This document shows positions 44,168 through 53,181 of a stretch of 56,498 nt of DNA, in pieces. The stretch is taken from the NCBI GenBank assembly GCA_002721725.1, contig PBLK01000022.1, positions 1-56,498 on the forward strand, read 5' to 3'. The position numbers and the translations under genes are program-made. Each line of letters opens with the position of its first letter. Position 1 is the first letter of the stretch. This DNA is from Rhodobiaceae bacterium. Its GTDB lineage: Bacteria; Pseudomonadota; Alphaproteobacteria; RS24. The notes beneath the pieces are model-generated. The model ran no database searches and had not been told where the DNA came from. It worked only from the letters and a program-made list of their open reading frames with translations.

Positions 44168-45382
44168 ATGAGTAAGACACCAACAGCTGAAAAACCGCTG
44201 GCCGGGCTGAAAGTGGTCGAAATGTCGACCATGATTACGTGTTCTTTGGCAGCGATGATGATGCGCTCGCAAGGCGCGGAAGTCGTAAAAGTTGAGCCGG
44301 TGCTAATGGGCGACCCGATGCGCTATGTCGGCAGCATGAAAAACGGGCAATCAGCACTATTCCATAATTGCAATCGCGGCAAACGCTCTCTCGCCATTGA
44401 TATGAAAAACGAGAACGGCATTGAGGCGGTGAAACGGCTGGCTGCTACGGCGGATATTATGGTGAATAATTACCGCCCCGGCGTGATGGACGCTTTGGGC
44501 ATTGGCCCCGATGCGGTGCGCGCGCTCAATCCGCGCCTCGTCAATGTGTCGGTGACCGGCTTCGGCACGGTTGGGCCGATGGCGCATCGTCCGGCCTATG
44601 ACCATGTCATTCAGGGCATAAGCGGGCTGACCGGCTTACAGGGCGGCGATTATGAGGGCGATGCCGAATATGATTTCATCAAAATGCTGATTTGCGACAA
44701 GGTCACCGCCTATACGGTAGCGCAAGCGGCCACGGCGGCTTTGGTGGCGCGCGCCAGCACCGGCGAAGGCCAGCATATTGATATTTCCATGCTGCATGCC
44801 TGCCTCGCCTTTATGTGGCCCGACGGCATGATGAGCCATACACTGCAAGATGACGATATTATCGAGATGCCGCCCATGTCGGAGAGCTATCACGTGCTCA
44901 ACACCAAAGACGGCTCGATTGCCTGCACCGCCCTGACCGACCAGCATTGGGAAGCGATTTTGAAGTTGATTGACCGCCAAGAATTGAAAGAAGATGAACG
45001 CTTCGCAACCTTGCCCGGCCGCATGATGCATTTGCCCGATATTATGAAAGTGCTGAAAGCCGGTGTCGAAAAATTGTCAATGGCGCAGGTGATGAGCGCT
45101 TTTGAAGCGGCTGATATCCCCAGCACGCCGTGCGAAACACGCCAAACGGTAAGCGCCAATGAACAAGTGCAAGCCATTGGCGCATTGGAGACTTATGTGA
45201 CGGAAAATATGGGCAAGCTGACGGCGCCGACACCGCCGGTTCTGTTTGCCGGCGCCCCCACGTCTCTGGCCGAACCAAGCCCCGGCCACGGTCAACACAG
45301 CCGCGCCATTATGGACGAATTGGGCTTTGACGCCGACACGGTTGAGGATATGGCCCAAAAGGGCGCGCTTCTATGCAGCTAG
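44168..45382 (+). CDS. CaiB/BaiF-type family III CoA-transferase
   Basis: A 404-residue family III CoA-transferase that moves CoA between carboxylic acids through a mixed anhydride on an aspartate. Recognisable segments are PLAGLKVVEMSTMITCSLAA, GDPMRYVGSMKNGQSALF, GKRSLAIDMKN and ADIMVNNYRPGVMDALGIG, followed by ISGLTGLQGGDYEGDAE. It could activate the acid fed into the neighbouring pathway, replacing the AtuH acyl-CoA synthetase known from Pseudomonas. GGGAGGG precedes ATG 44168 (the GTG at 44165 is too close). It overlaps the monooxygenase gene by 10 bp. Confidence 0.88.
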   Translation: MSKTPTAEKPLAGLKVVEMSTMITCSLAAMMMRSQGAEVVKVEPVLMGDPMRYVGSMKNGQSALFHNCNRGKRSLAIDMKNENGIEAVKRLAATADIMVNNYRPGVMDALGIGPDAVRALNPRLVNVSVTGFGTVGPMAHRPAYDHVIQGISGLTGLQGGDYEGDAEYDFIKMLICDKVTAYTVAQAATAALVARASTGEGQHIDISMLHACLAFMWPDGMMSHTLQDDDIIEMPPMSESYHVLNTKDGSIACTALTDQHWEAILKLIDRQELKEDERFATLPGRMMHLPDIMKVLKAGVEKLSMAQVMSAFEAADIPSTPCETRQTVSANEQVQAIGALETYVTENMGKLTAPTPPVLFAGAPTSLAEPSPGHGQHSRAIMDELGFDADTVEDMAQKGALLCS

Positions 45383-47253
45383 ACCGCATCACATTAGAGG
45401 CCGCGCTGCCGCATGCCGATTTGCGCGTCTTGCTGATGGTGCTGTTTCACTATACGGGCGATGAAAAATGGCTGATGCCGCCTTACGCGCCGCGCCGCAA
45501 TCCGCGGCTGATTGCCGATGAAGATGCCGGTCTGTCACCCGAATTGCAGGACGAGATAAGAAATGCCGCGCTGGAAATATTGAGCGGTGAGACGGCAGCA
45601 AAACTGCCCGACCCTGATGTGGCCACCCTTAACCGCATGATGACGCACAGCCTGGCCGAGGAAGTGCCGCCCGAATATGCGCCAATGATGCGCGAGCAAA
45701 TGGGCTTTAAGCCATTGGGCAGCGATATTGCCGAACCGACAACAAAACCCGACCGACCGATTGTCATTATCGGAGCCGGAGTCGCGGGTTTGGCGCTGGG
45801 CAAATTGCTGAATGATTTGGAACTGCCTTATGTGATTTTGGAAAAGAACCAAAATGTCGGTGGCACATGGTGGGAGAACACATATCCGGGTGCCGGTGTC
45901 GATACGCCCAATCACGCTTACAGCTTCAGCTTCGGCAAAAGCCATCGCTGGAGCCGCTACTTCTCGCCGCAAAATGAAATTCAAGATTATTTGTCGGACA
46001 AGGCCGATGAGTTCAATATTCGCCCGCATATCCGCTTCAGCGTTGAGGTCAAGCAGGTCGATTGGCAGGATGATGAGGGGCATTGGCTGCTTCAGATTGA
46101 AGGCGCTGACGGCATAGAAACATTGGCTGCGCCGATATTGGTCAGCGCGGTCGGACAAATATCATATGCCAAAATACCGCCGATTGACGGCCTCGCCGCT
46201 TTCCAAGGCACACTGTTTCACAGTTCCAAATGGCCGAAAGACCTTGATTTGAAGGGCAAGAAAGTGGCGATTGTCGGCACCGGCGCGTCCTCCATGCAAA
46301 TCGCTCCGACCATTGCCGATAAGGTGGCCGAGCTGACGATTTTTCAGCGCAGCCCGCAATGGGCGCGCCCGATTCCGCGCTATCACGAAGACTTGTCAGA
46401 CGGGGCGCAATATCTGCTGGAGCATGTGCCGTTTTATGCCGCTTGGTTTCGCTTCACCATGTTTTGGCGCTATGGCGACGGGCTGCTGCCGTTTTTGAAA
46501 AAAGATCCCGACTGGCCGCACCCTGAACGCGCCATGAATCGCATTAATGACCGCCATCGCGAGGAAATGGTTGCACATATTGAAGCCAAATTGGAGGGGC
46601 GGCCTGACCTCATTGCAAAATCCATGCCCAACTATCCGCCCTATGGCAAACGCATTTTGCTGGATAATGGCTGGTATGACGCTATCCGCAAAGACAATGT
46701 TACCCTGCACGATGAAGGGGTGGCGCGCTTTACCGAAAACGAAATTATCGGCGATAAGGGCCATAGCTGCACGCCCGATATTGTGGTTATGGCGACCGGT
46801 TTTGAAGTGACCAAAATGGCCAGCCGCCTCAATATTTCAGGCCCTGCGGGCAATCTGTCTGATGTTTGGGATGGTGACGACCCGCAAGCCTATCTCGGCA
46901 TTTCCGTGCCTGATTTTCCCAATTTCTTCATGATGGCGGGGCCGACCACCGGCTTGGGCCACGGCGGCAGCGGCATGTTTATCGCCGAGTGCCACGCCCA
47001 TTATATCGCCAGTGCCATCGTCACCATGCTGAATAAGGGCATCAGCCAAATGGCGGCGAAAGAGCGCGCGCAAAGCGCCTATATGGAAAAATATAATGCT
47101 GGTCATCAGGATATGATTTGGATGCATCCGGGCATGACAACTTATTATCGCAATTCCAAAGGTCGGGTCTATTCTGTCATGCCGTGGCGACTGGTCGATT
47201 ATTGGAATATGACCCGCACGCCCGATTTGGCTGATTACGAGACCGGCACATGA
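45373..47253 (+). CDS. Baeyer-Villiger monooxygenase, 4-hydroxyacetophenone-monooxygenase type
   Basis: A 626-residue FAD- and NADPH-dependent monooxygenase. An extra N-terminal domain of about 120 residues, as in HAPMO, precedes the FAD Rossmann motif GAGVAG (134-139). The type I BVMO fingerprint FxGxxxHxxxW is exact: FQGTLFHSSKW (277-287). The NADPH motif follows as IVGTGASSMQIAP. It inserts oxygen next to a ketone to give an ester or lactone. Its overlap with the CoA-transferase gene suggests a ketone step in the same pathway; the substrate is unknown. Confidence 0.9.
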   Translation: MQLDRITLEAALPHADLRVLLMVLFHYTGDEKWLMPPYAPRRNPRLIADEDAGLSPELQDEIRNAALEILSGETAAKLPDPDVATLNRMMTHSLAEEVPPEYAPMMREQMGFKPLGSDIAEPTTKPDRPIVIIGAGVAGLALGKLLNDLELPYVILEKNQNVGGTWWENTYPGAGVDTPNHAYSFSFGKSHRWSRYFSPQNEIQDYLSDKADEFNIRPHIRFSVEVKQVDWQDDEGHWLLQIEGADGIETLAAPILVSAVGQISYAKIPPIDGLAAFQGTLFHSSKWPKDLDLKGKKVAIVGTGASSMQIAPTIADKVAELTIFQRSPQWARPIPRYHEDLSDGAQYLLEHVPFYAAWFRFTMFWRYGDGLLPFLKKDPDWPHPERAMNRINDRHREEMVAHIEAKLEGRPDLIAKSMPNYPPYGKRILLDNGWYDAIRKDNVTLHDEGVARFTENEIIGDKGHSCTPDIVVMATGFEVTKMASRLNISGPAGNLSDVWDGDDPQAYLGISVPDFPNFFMMAGPTTGLGHGGSGMFIAECHAHYIASAIVTMLNKGISQMAAKERAQSAYMEKYNAGHQDMIWMHPGMTTYYRNSKGRVYSVMPWRLVDYWNMTRTPDLADYETGT

Positions 47254-47267
47254 TGCGGAATCGGCTA

Positions 47268-49112
47268 CTACCAAGTCGGGATAAACGGGCGTTTGCCGCC
47301 GCCATGTTTTTTGCCAACCGGTAGAGATTTCAGCGCGCGGAGCAAATAGTGTCGCGTGTCTTTCGGGTCAATCACCGCGTCAATCTCGTGATACATGGCA
47401 GCGTTCAACGCCTTGCCATTGGCAATCATCGCGTCGAGCAACTTATTGAACAGTATGTCGCCTTCTTTTGTGCCTTCGCCACCGGCAGCGGCAATTTCTT
47501 TGGAATAGCCGAGGCGCACCGCACCCTCCAGCCCCATTGGGCCGAACTCGCCGGTCGGCCAAGCAATGGTTAGTTGCGGCACGTGCAGCGACCCCATACC
47601 CATGGCTTGCGCGCCCAGCCCATAGCCTTTGCGGAGCACCACCATGAAGACCGGCACGGAAATGCTAGCGCCCGCTACCAACATAGAAGAGGCGCGGCGC
47701 ACCGTGCCGAATTTTTCGTGTTCCGGCCCGACCATAAAGCCCGGCGTGTCGCAGAAAGAAACAATCGGCAAATCAAAGCCGTCGCAAAGCTGCACAAAGC
47801 GACCTGCTTTTTCCGCCGCTTCGGCATCAATCGCGCCGCCCAAATGCGCCGGATTATTGGCAATCAACCCGAAGGGGCGGCCTTCAATACGCAAAAAGCC
47901 AGTAATCATGCCCGCCCCATAGGCGCGGCGCAGTTCCATGAAACTGCCCGTATCCGCAATCATCTCAATGGCAGTGCGCATGTCATACGCGCGCTTTCTG
48001 TCTTCGGGAATGACATGGCGCAATTTGCGCTGGTCTTCGCAATCATGGCTTTTCAGCGCGCCTTGAAAATAGCCTAGCACTTGCTTGGCCATGGCGGTGG
48101 CATGCGCTTCATCCTCGGCCAGCAAATCGACCACACCATTGGCGGTTTGAACATCCATCGGCCCGACATCGGTCGGCGCAACCGCGCCCAGCCCGCCACC
48201 TTCAATCATCGCCGGCCCACCCATGCCGATATAACTGTCTTTGGTTGCAATGGTGATATCGGCGCAACCGAACAAAACCGCATTACCGGCAAAGCAATAG
48301 CCATTATTCACCGCAATGCGCGGCGCGACGCCGCTGGCTTGTGCCCAGGTGGCGAAAGTCATGACGTCCAAGCCGCCACCAGAGATTTTAGAGGCATCGG
48401 TATCACCGGGCCTGCCGCCACCGCCTTCCGTATAGAATACGGTCGGCACTTGCCACTCATGCGCCATTTCCAACACGCGGTCGGTCTTTTTGTGATTAAA
48501 CAGGCCTTGCGTGCCGGCCAGCACCGTATAGTCATAGGCCAAAACGGCAGTGCGCGCCGCTTCTTCGTCAAACATATCGCCATTGACCGCGCCGAAACCA
48601 GCGACCAGCCCATCAGCCGGTGTGTTATCAATAAGGTCGTCCAGCTCGCGCCGTTGGCGCTGCGCCGCCACCATCAACTGGCCATATTCGATAAAGCTGC
48701 CTTCATCGCATAAATCATCGACATTTTCGCGCGCCGTACGGTGGCCTTTTTCGTGCCGCTTGGCAATTTTTTCGGGCCGATTGGCGTCTTGTGTGCGCGC
48801 CAAGCGCGCTTGCAGTTCGGCTAGGTCAGCGCGGATGTCATCAAGGTCATGTGCCTTTTCCTCAACCGCCTTATCCTTCGCCGCTTCACCCGCCTCGACA
48901 GAAAAAACAAGTGCCGCTTCTTCTACCACTTCACCCACTGCATATTTCAGGGCCGTGACTTTGCCCGATACAGGCGCCGCCAGGGCATGCTGCATTTTCA
49001 TCGCTTCCAAAACGACCAATTCTTGACCGGCGCTGACAGTGTCGCCAACCGCAACATTGACGGTATGAACTACCGCTTGCATCGGTGCTTCGACGGATTT
49101 TGTTTTACTCAT
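47268..49112 (-). CDS. Acyl-CoA carboxylase: biotin-carrier domain fused to carboxyltransferase
   Basis: A 614-residue protein with an unusual domain order. A biotinyl domain lies at the N-terminus (MQAVVHTVNVAVGDTV, biotinyl lysine in VLEAMKMQHA near residue 40-45), followed by a coiled, charged linker and a complete two-part carboxyltransferase (RPGDTDASKISGGGLD, GGPAMIEGGGLGAV; later RIEGRPFGLIANNPAHLGG and SFCDTPGFMVGPEHE). Carriers are normally fused to biotin carboxylase instead. It has no local biotin carboxylase except the atuF-like protein. The start ATG is at 49110-49112. Acyl substrate unknown. Confidence 0.85.
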   Translation of the reverse strand: MSKTKSVEAPMQAVVHTVNVAVGDTVSAGQELVVLEAMKMQHALAAPVSGKVTALKYAVGEVVEEAALVFSVEAGEAAKDKAVEEKAHDLDDIRADLAELQARLARTQDANRPEKIAKRHEKGHRTARENVDDLCDEGSFIEYGQLMVAAQRQRRELDDLIDNTPADGLVAGFGAVNGDMFDEEAARTAVLAYDYTVLAGTQGLFNHKKTDRVLEMAHEWQVPTVFYTEGGGGRPGDTDASKISGGGLDVMTFATWAQASGVAPRIAVNNGYCFAGNAVLFGCADITIATKDSYIGMGGPAMIEGGGLGAVAPTDVGPMDVQTANGVVDLLAEDEAHATAMAKQVLGYFQGALKSHDCEDQRKLRHVIPEDRKRAYDMRTAIEMIADTGSFMELRRAYGAGMITGFLRIEGRPFGLIANNPAHLGGAIDAEAAEKAGRFVQLCDGFDLPIVSFCDTPGFMVGPEHEKFGTVRRASSMLVAGASISVPVFMVVLRKGYGLGAQAMGMGSLHVPQLTIAWPTGEFGPMGLEGAVRLGYSKEIAAAGGEGTKEGDILFNKLLDAMIANGKALNAAMYHEIDAVIDPKDTRHYLLRALKSLPVGKKHGGGKRPFIPTW

Positions 49113-49209
49113 GTGCTTGGCTTCCCATATCGACAACGAGCGATATCCTGCACCAGCACATCAAAATTGTAAAACCTGCTTGTTGAAGTTGCGCGGCGGT
49201 TTCTGGCGC

Positions 49210-49857
49210 TCAAAGCGCTTCAAACGCGCCACTTTCAGGGTTTAGCGCATAAAGCGCGCCGGGGCCGATGTCGTGCCACAGCCCATGCAGGCTGAGCGCT
49301 CCCGCCTCTACCGCTTCCGCAACAAACGGATAGCCCATCAGATTATCGAGCGAGCCGATAACCCCCTGGTGGCCCATTGAGATAAGGCGCGCTGCCTCTT
49401 CAGTGCCGCTGATGCGGCCATGCGCCGAACGCAATATCTCCAACCAGTGGCCGACAAATTCAAAACCGGCATCCCCCGCTGCCACATTGTTCTCGCACAT
49501 CTCATAGCACGCTTGCACGCCGCCGCAGGCCGAATGTCCCATAATGATGAGATGCGGCACTTTCAGCGCCTTAACCGCATATTCCAAAGCCGAGGCCGTG
49601 CCATGCGCATCGTCCCCCGGGTCATATGGCGGCACCAAATTGGCAATATTTCGGTGAATGAAAAACGAGCCAGCCGGCACGTCAAAAATTTCGGTCGACT
49701 GCACTCGGCTGTCGCAACACGAAATGACCATCGCAATCGGGCTTTGACCATTAGCCAATTCGGCGAAATGCGTTGCGTCAAAATCGTCTTGTCGCCAAGC
49801 ATTAAAGCGCGCCACAAGCGCGTCCGGTAAAAAAGATACAGAGGATATTTCGGTCAT
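49210..49857 (-). CDS. Beta-carbonic anhydrase
   Basis: A 215-residue zinc enzyme that interconverts CO2 and bicarbonate. The ligands and dyad are Cys47, Asp49 and Arg51 in SCCDSR, and His108 and Cys111 in GHSACGG. RNIANLVPPYD is the usual block between them. It is 97 bp upstream of the carrier/carboxyltransferase gene on the same strand, which suits a role in supplying bicarbonate to carboxylases. It is divergent from the Popeye-like gene. Confidence 0.93.
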   Translation of the reverse strand: MTEISSVSFLPDALVARFNAWRQDDFDATHFAELANGQSPIAMVISCCDSRVQSTEIFDVPAGSFFIHRNIANLVPPYDPGDDAHGTASALEYAVKALKVPHLIIMGHSACGGVQACYEMCENNVAAGDAGFEFVGHWLEILRSAHGRISGTEEAARLISMGHQGVIGSLDNLMGYPFVAEAVEAGALSLHGLWHDIGPGALYALNPESGAFEAL

Positions 49858-49929
49858 AATAAATCACCGCTTACTCATGGATATTAATGCCAAGCTACGC
49901 TATGATTCTATTAAAGTTTAGGGGATTTT

Positions 49930-50598
49930 ATGTCTCAATTTTTTGTTTTCAATTTTGGCGCGGCAGTGTTCCTCATCGGCTTCCTTGTCCGCGATATGGT
50001 TTTGTCACGCGCTGTGTTCGCTGTCGGCGCTGCGGTCTTCGTTTATGGCTTTGCGCTTAGCGATGGTAATGTTTTTGCTTTGAACAATTTTCTCGCGTTG
50101 AACTGGGCCGTAGTTTTTTTGTTGGTCAATATAGCGGTGATTTGGGCCGGCCTGCGCGACCGCTTCACCACCCCGCTATCGCCTGAAGAACAAGCGCTAA
50201 AAAAAGAAATGCCGCAATTTTCAAATTCGGATTTCCATCGCCTAATGCGCCACTGCAGCTGGCAAACGCTGAATGCACCTCTCCAGTTGACTGAGCAAGG
50301 CAACCCGTCGGAGACACTTTATTATATCGTTTCAGGGGGGGCGACAGTGGACAAAAACAATAAAAAATTTGATGTTGGCGACAATATTTTGATTGGTGAG
50401 ATTTCTTTTTCACAGGAAGTCCCTACTACTGCTACCGTGCTGGCCCATGAAGGTAGTGTTCTAGTTTCATGGCCTAGTAAAAGGCTGAAGCGGCTTTTGA
50501 AACGAAAAAGCTTGAAAGCCGGTTTTGATGCACTGCTCAGCAATGATTTAGCAGAAAAGTTGGCCAATGATGAAGCGCGCGGCGCATCAGATGATTAA
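49930..50598 (+). CDS. Popeye-like membrane protein with cyclic-nucleotide-binding fold
   Basis: A 222-residue protein with three transmembrane helices (about 5-22, 28-45 and 50-72) followed by a cNMP-binding-like beta-barrel domain (about 85-190: FHRLMRHCSW, LTEQGNPSETLYYIVSGGA, GDNILIGEISF). This is the layout of Popeye-domain proteins, known from animal heart and muscle and also found in bacteria. The domain is degenerate relative to CRP; cAMP binding is not proven by sequence. The C-terminus is basic then acidic. No adenylate cyclase is nearby. Confidence 0.75.
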   Translation: MSQFFVFNFGAAVFLIGFLVRDMVLSRAVFAVGAAVFVYGFALSDGNVFALNNFLALNWAVVFLLVNIAVIWAGLRDRFTTPLSPEEQALKKEMPQFSNSDFHRLMRHCSWQTLNAPLQLTEQGNPSETLYYIVSGGATVDKNNKKFDVGDNILIGEISFSQEVPTTATVLAHEGSVLVSWPSKRLKRLLKRKSLKAGFDALLSNDLAEKLANDEARGASDD

Positions 50599-50607
50599 AC
50601 GAAATTT

Positions 50608-50916
50608 TTAGAACAAGCCGCTTACAGTCTCAACGACCGTTTCGATCATACCTTTTATTGTTACTATCAGGCCGCCCTCTTGCTTATCAGCGGCAGCCTG
50701 TTGCGCCATTGCGTTAGCAACCAATTGCGCCGTCATGCGCGCCGTTTGTTCGGCCTGCCATTGTGCCCTTTGATTGCGCGCCTCGCAGGTAGGCTTCGGC
50801 TCATAACCGGCAACATTACGGCATTTCGGCAGGGCATTGGCCTCGCTGACAGTCAGCGGGGTCACCAATGGCATGGCCACTAGAGCAACAAGCAAGACGA
50901 GAAGCGGTTTACGCAC
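50608..50916 (-). CDS. Small exported protein, unknown function (102 aa)
   Basis: The GTG start at 50914-50916 leads a signal peptide (LLVLLVALVAMPLVTP). The mature part has two cysteines (PKCRNVAGY and PTCEARN), a glutamine/alanine-rich helix (QRAQWQAEQTARMTAQLVAN), and ends in a hydrophobic amphipathic helix. No family recognised. It converges on the Popeye-like gene with a 9-bp gap. Confidence 0.6.
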   Translation of the reverse strand: MRKPLLVLLVALVAMPLVTPLTVSEANALPKCRNVAGYEPKPTCEARNQRAQWQAEQTARMTAQLVANAMAQQAAADKQEGGLIVTIKGMIETVVETVSGLF

Positions 50917-50980
50917 AATAAAACTCCTAGAACTTAGACGGATTTTGCGTCAATTCGAGCGACGGTGCAATGGTTTAGCG

Positions 50981-51208
50981 CTAAATCAGCCCACCCATTT
51001 TCGCATAGCCAAGCGCGAAAAGCGGCATTTGCATGCCGAAATTGACCGTCAGCGCTCGGTCTTTGGTGATAATACCGGCCAGCATCCAGCCCAGCGAGCC
51101 GGTGCCATGCACCATAATATTGAGCGGGTAAAGGTTCAAATTGGTCAGCAATATGCCCGACAGCACAAAACCTGTGCCGCCCCATTTCAGCCATTCAACA
51201 AATTTCAT
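50981..51208 (-). CDS. Small two-helix membrane protein (75 aa)
   Basis: Two to three hydrophobic segments (VEWLKWGGTGFVLSGILLTN; GSLGWMLAGII; MPLFALGYAKM). It resembles the small DUF6552-like membrane proteins of unknown role. The ATG overlaps the stop of the upstream acetyltransferase gene by one base (TAATG), so the two are coupled. Confidence 0.7.
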   Translation of the reverse strand: MKFVEWLKWGGTGFVLSGILLTNLNLYPLNIMVHGTGSLGWMLAGIITKDRALTVNFGMQMPLFALGYAKMGGLI

Positions 51209-51756
51209 TAATTCCTCCCTTTACGATAAAGCACATGGCGGCACAACCAGTGGCCCGTTGCCAAATGCGGGTGGTCAAAATCATCGGCGACATCGCGCTG
51301 CATACCGATTTTTTCCATCACCCGAATGGACCGCTTATTTTGTGCCGCCGTAAACGACACGATTTCATCAAGCGCCCATGTTTCAAACCCATATTTCAGA
51401 CAGGCCCGCGCCGCTTCCGCCGCTAAGCCCTGCCCCCAAGCAAATTTCGGGATACGCCAGCCAATTTCAACCGCCGGGGTAAAATGCGCGCTAAATTCAG
51501 TGAGCAACAGGCCGGTAAAGCCGACAAATATATCGTCTGGCTTCAAATGAAGGGCAAACAGCGAATAGCCGTTCTGTTCGCGATGGGCCATTATGCGCAC
51601 CAATAGTGCCGCAGTTTCATCGCGGCTTTGCGTGGCGGGAAAAAATTCCATCACCTCGGCATCGCCATTCATCGCGGCAAAATCGTCAACATGCGCTTCG
51701 GTGAAATGCACCAAATGCAGTCTGTCGGTTTGCAAAATTGGTTCAAATTTGCCCAT
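51208..51756 (-). CDS. GNAT-family N-acetyltransferase (RimJ/RimL-like)
   Basis: A 182-residue acetyltransferase of the Acetyltransf_3 type. LQTDRLHLVHFTEAHVDDFA opens the fold; EIGWRIPKFAWGQGLAAEAA holds the acetyl-CoA pyrophosphate loop (Q/R-x-x-G-x-G/A variant), and NKRSIRVMEKIGMQ is the conserved late helix. Substrate (protein N-terminus, amine or amino sugar) unknown. ATG 51754-51756 is chosen because family homology begins right after it. Confidence 0.88.
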   Translation of the reverse strand: MGKFEPILQTDRLHLVHFTEAHVDDFAAMNGDAEVMEFFPATQSRDETAALLVRIMAHREQNGYSLFALHLKPDDIFVGFTGLLLTEFSAHFTPAVEIGWRIPKFAWGQGLAAEAARACLKYGFETWALDEIVSFTAAQNKRSIRVMEKIGMQRDVADDFDHPHLATGHWLCRHVLYRKGRN

Positions 51757-51825
51757 TGCTTTAACTCTAGGTGATTTATTGCATCGCATCTATGCTGTCG
51801 CCAAATCGCCACACGGGATAATCTC

Positions 51826-53181
51826 ATGACCGACCGTACCCATGCCATACTGACCGAGCCGCCGCTTCGTCTGCTGTTGCAAATGACCGCGCCGAACACG
51901 CTCGCCTTCACCTTGCAGGCTTTTGTCAATCTGGCAGAGATTTACATGATCGGCCGCCTCGGGACCGAGGCGCTGGCGGCAATTGCGCTGGTCTTTCCTC
52001 TGCTGATATTGGTGCAAACCATGTCGGGCGGGCCGCTAGGCGGGGCCATCACCGCCTCCATCGCCCGCGCGCTCGGCCACGGCAATCGCGATAATGCCGA
52101 AAGGCTGGTCTGGCACGCCATTTATGGTGCAATTATTGGTGCAGCCACATTTTTTATCCTTTTCATTTTATTCGGTCGGCAATTGCTGATGCTGTTGGGC
52201 GGTGACGGCATTATTCTCGATATGGCCATGAGTTATTGCTGGGTGCTGTTCAGCACCGGTTTGATTTTATGGCTCGGCAGCACATTGGGCGCGGCCTATC
52301 GCGGCGCCGGCGATATGGCCTTTCCTGCCAAGCTGATGATACTATCGGCGACACTGCAAGTGCCACTGACCGCTATATTAGTATTCGGCCTGTTTGGCGC
52401 ACCGGCACTTGGCGTCACCGGCGCAGCAGTTTCAAGCGTCGCGGTCGGCGCAATAATGGTGACGGCGCTGCTTGCTGAATTGCTGCGTGGCCAACGCGCC
52501 ATCAGCTTGCGCATGCACCACAGGGGCTGGCGGCATGAACTGGCCTCAGACATTCTCAAAGTGGCGCGTCCTGCCAGCCTGAACCCGCTGATGAATGTCG
52601 CAACGATTTTAGGGCTGACCGCTTTGGTCGGGCAATTCGGCACACAAGCATTGGCCGGTTACGGCATTGGCACGCGCATTGAATTTGTCATGCTGCCGGT
52701 TATATTCGCCTTTGGTACAGCACTAACAACCATTGTCGGCACCAATATCGGTGCCGGAAATTATGAACGCGCCGAACTGGCAGGGCGCTATGGCATGACC
52801 AGTGCCGCTTTTATATGTGGAACGGCTGGCGGCTTTTTGGCCTTGTTTCCCAATCTTTGGATACCGATTTTCACCGACGATGCGGGAACTTTTGAGGTTG
52901 CGCGCACTTACATTCGCATTGTCGGACCGGCTTATACCTTTCTCGGTATTGGGTTGGTGCTGTATTTTGCGTCACAAGGCGCCGGCACTATGACATGGCC
53001 AATACTCGCGCAAATATTGCGCTTCGCCATTTCAGTCGGCGGCGCTTTTTTCCTCGTAAATTATTTGGGCTATGGCATCAAAGCAGTTTTCATCGTGACC
53101 GTGATCGCTTTGGCCTCTTATGCCGGGATTATTTCAATCGCTGTTTTCAACGGCGCCTGGCGACCCAAATCATCGGGCTGA
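51826..53181 (+). CDS. MATE-family efflux transporter
   Basis: A 451-residue, 12-helix cation-coupled exporter. It opens LLLQMTAPNTLAFTLQAFVNLAEIYMIG, split here over the first helices, with GRLGTEALAAIALVFPL and later GIGTRIEFVMLPVIFAFGTA typical of the DinF/NorM branch. It exports organic cations or drugs using Na+ or H+. Its end overlaps the convergent MFS gene by 12 bp. Confidence 0.93.
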   Translation: MTDRTHAILTEPPLRLLLQMTAPNTLAFTLQAFVNLAEIYMIGRLGTEALAAIALVFPLLILVQTMSGGPLGGAITASIARALGHGNRDNAERLVWHAIYGAIIGAATFFILFILFGRQLLMLLGGDGIILDMAMSYCWVLFSTGLILWLGSTLGAAYRGAGDMAFPAKLMILSATLQVPLTAILVFGLFGAPALGVTGAAVSSVAVGAIMVTALLAELLRGQRAISLRMHHRGWRHELASDILKVARPASLNPLMNVATILGLTALVGQFGTQALAGYGIGTRIEFVMLPVIFAFGTALTTIVGTNIGAGNYERAELAGRYGMTSAAFICGTAGGFLALFPNLWIPIFTDDAGTFEVARTYIRIVGPAYTFLGIGLVLYFASQGAGTMTWPILAQILRFAISVGGAFFLVNYLGYGIKAVFIVTVIALASYAGIISIAVFNGAWRPKSSG

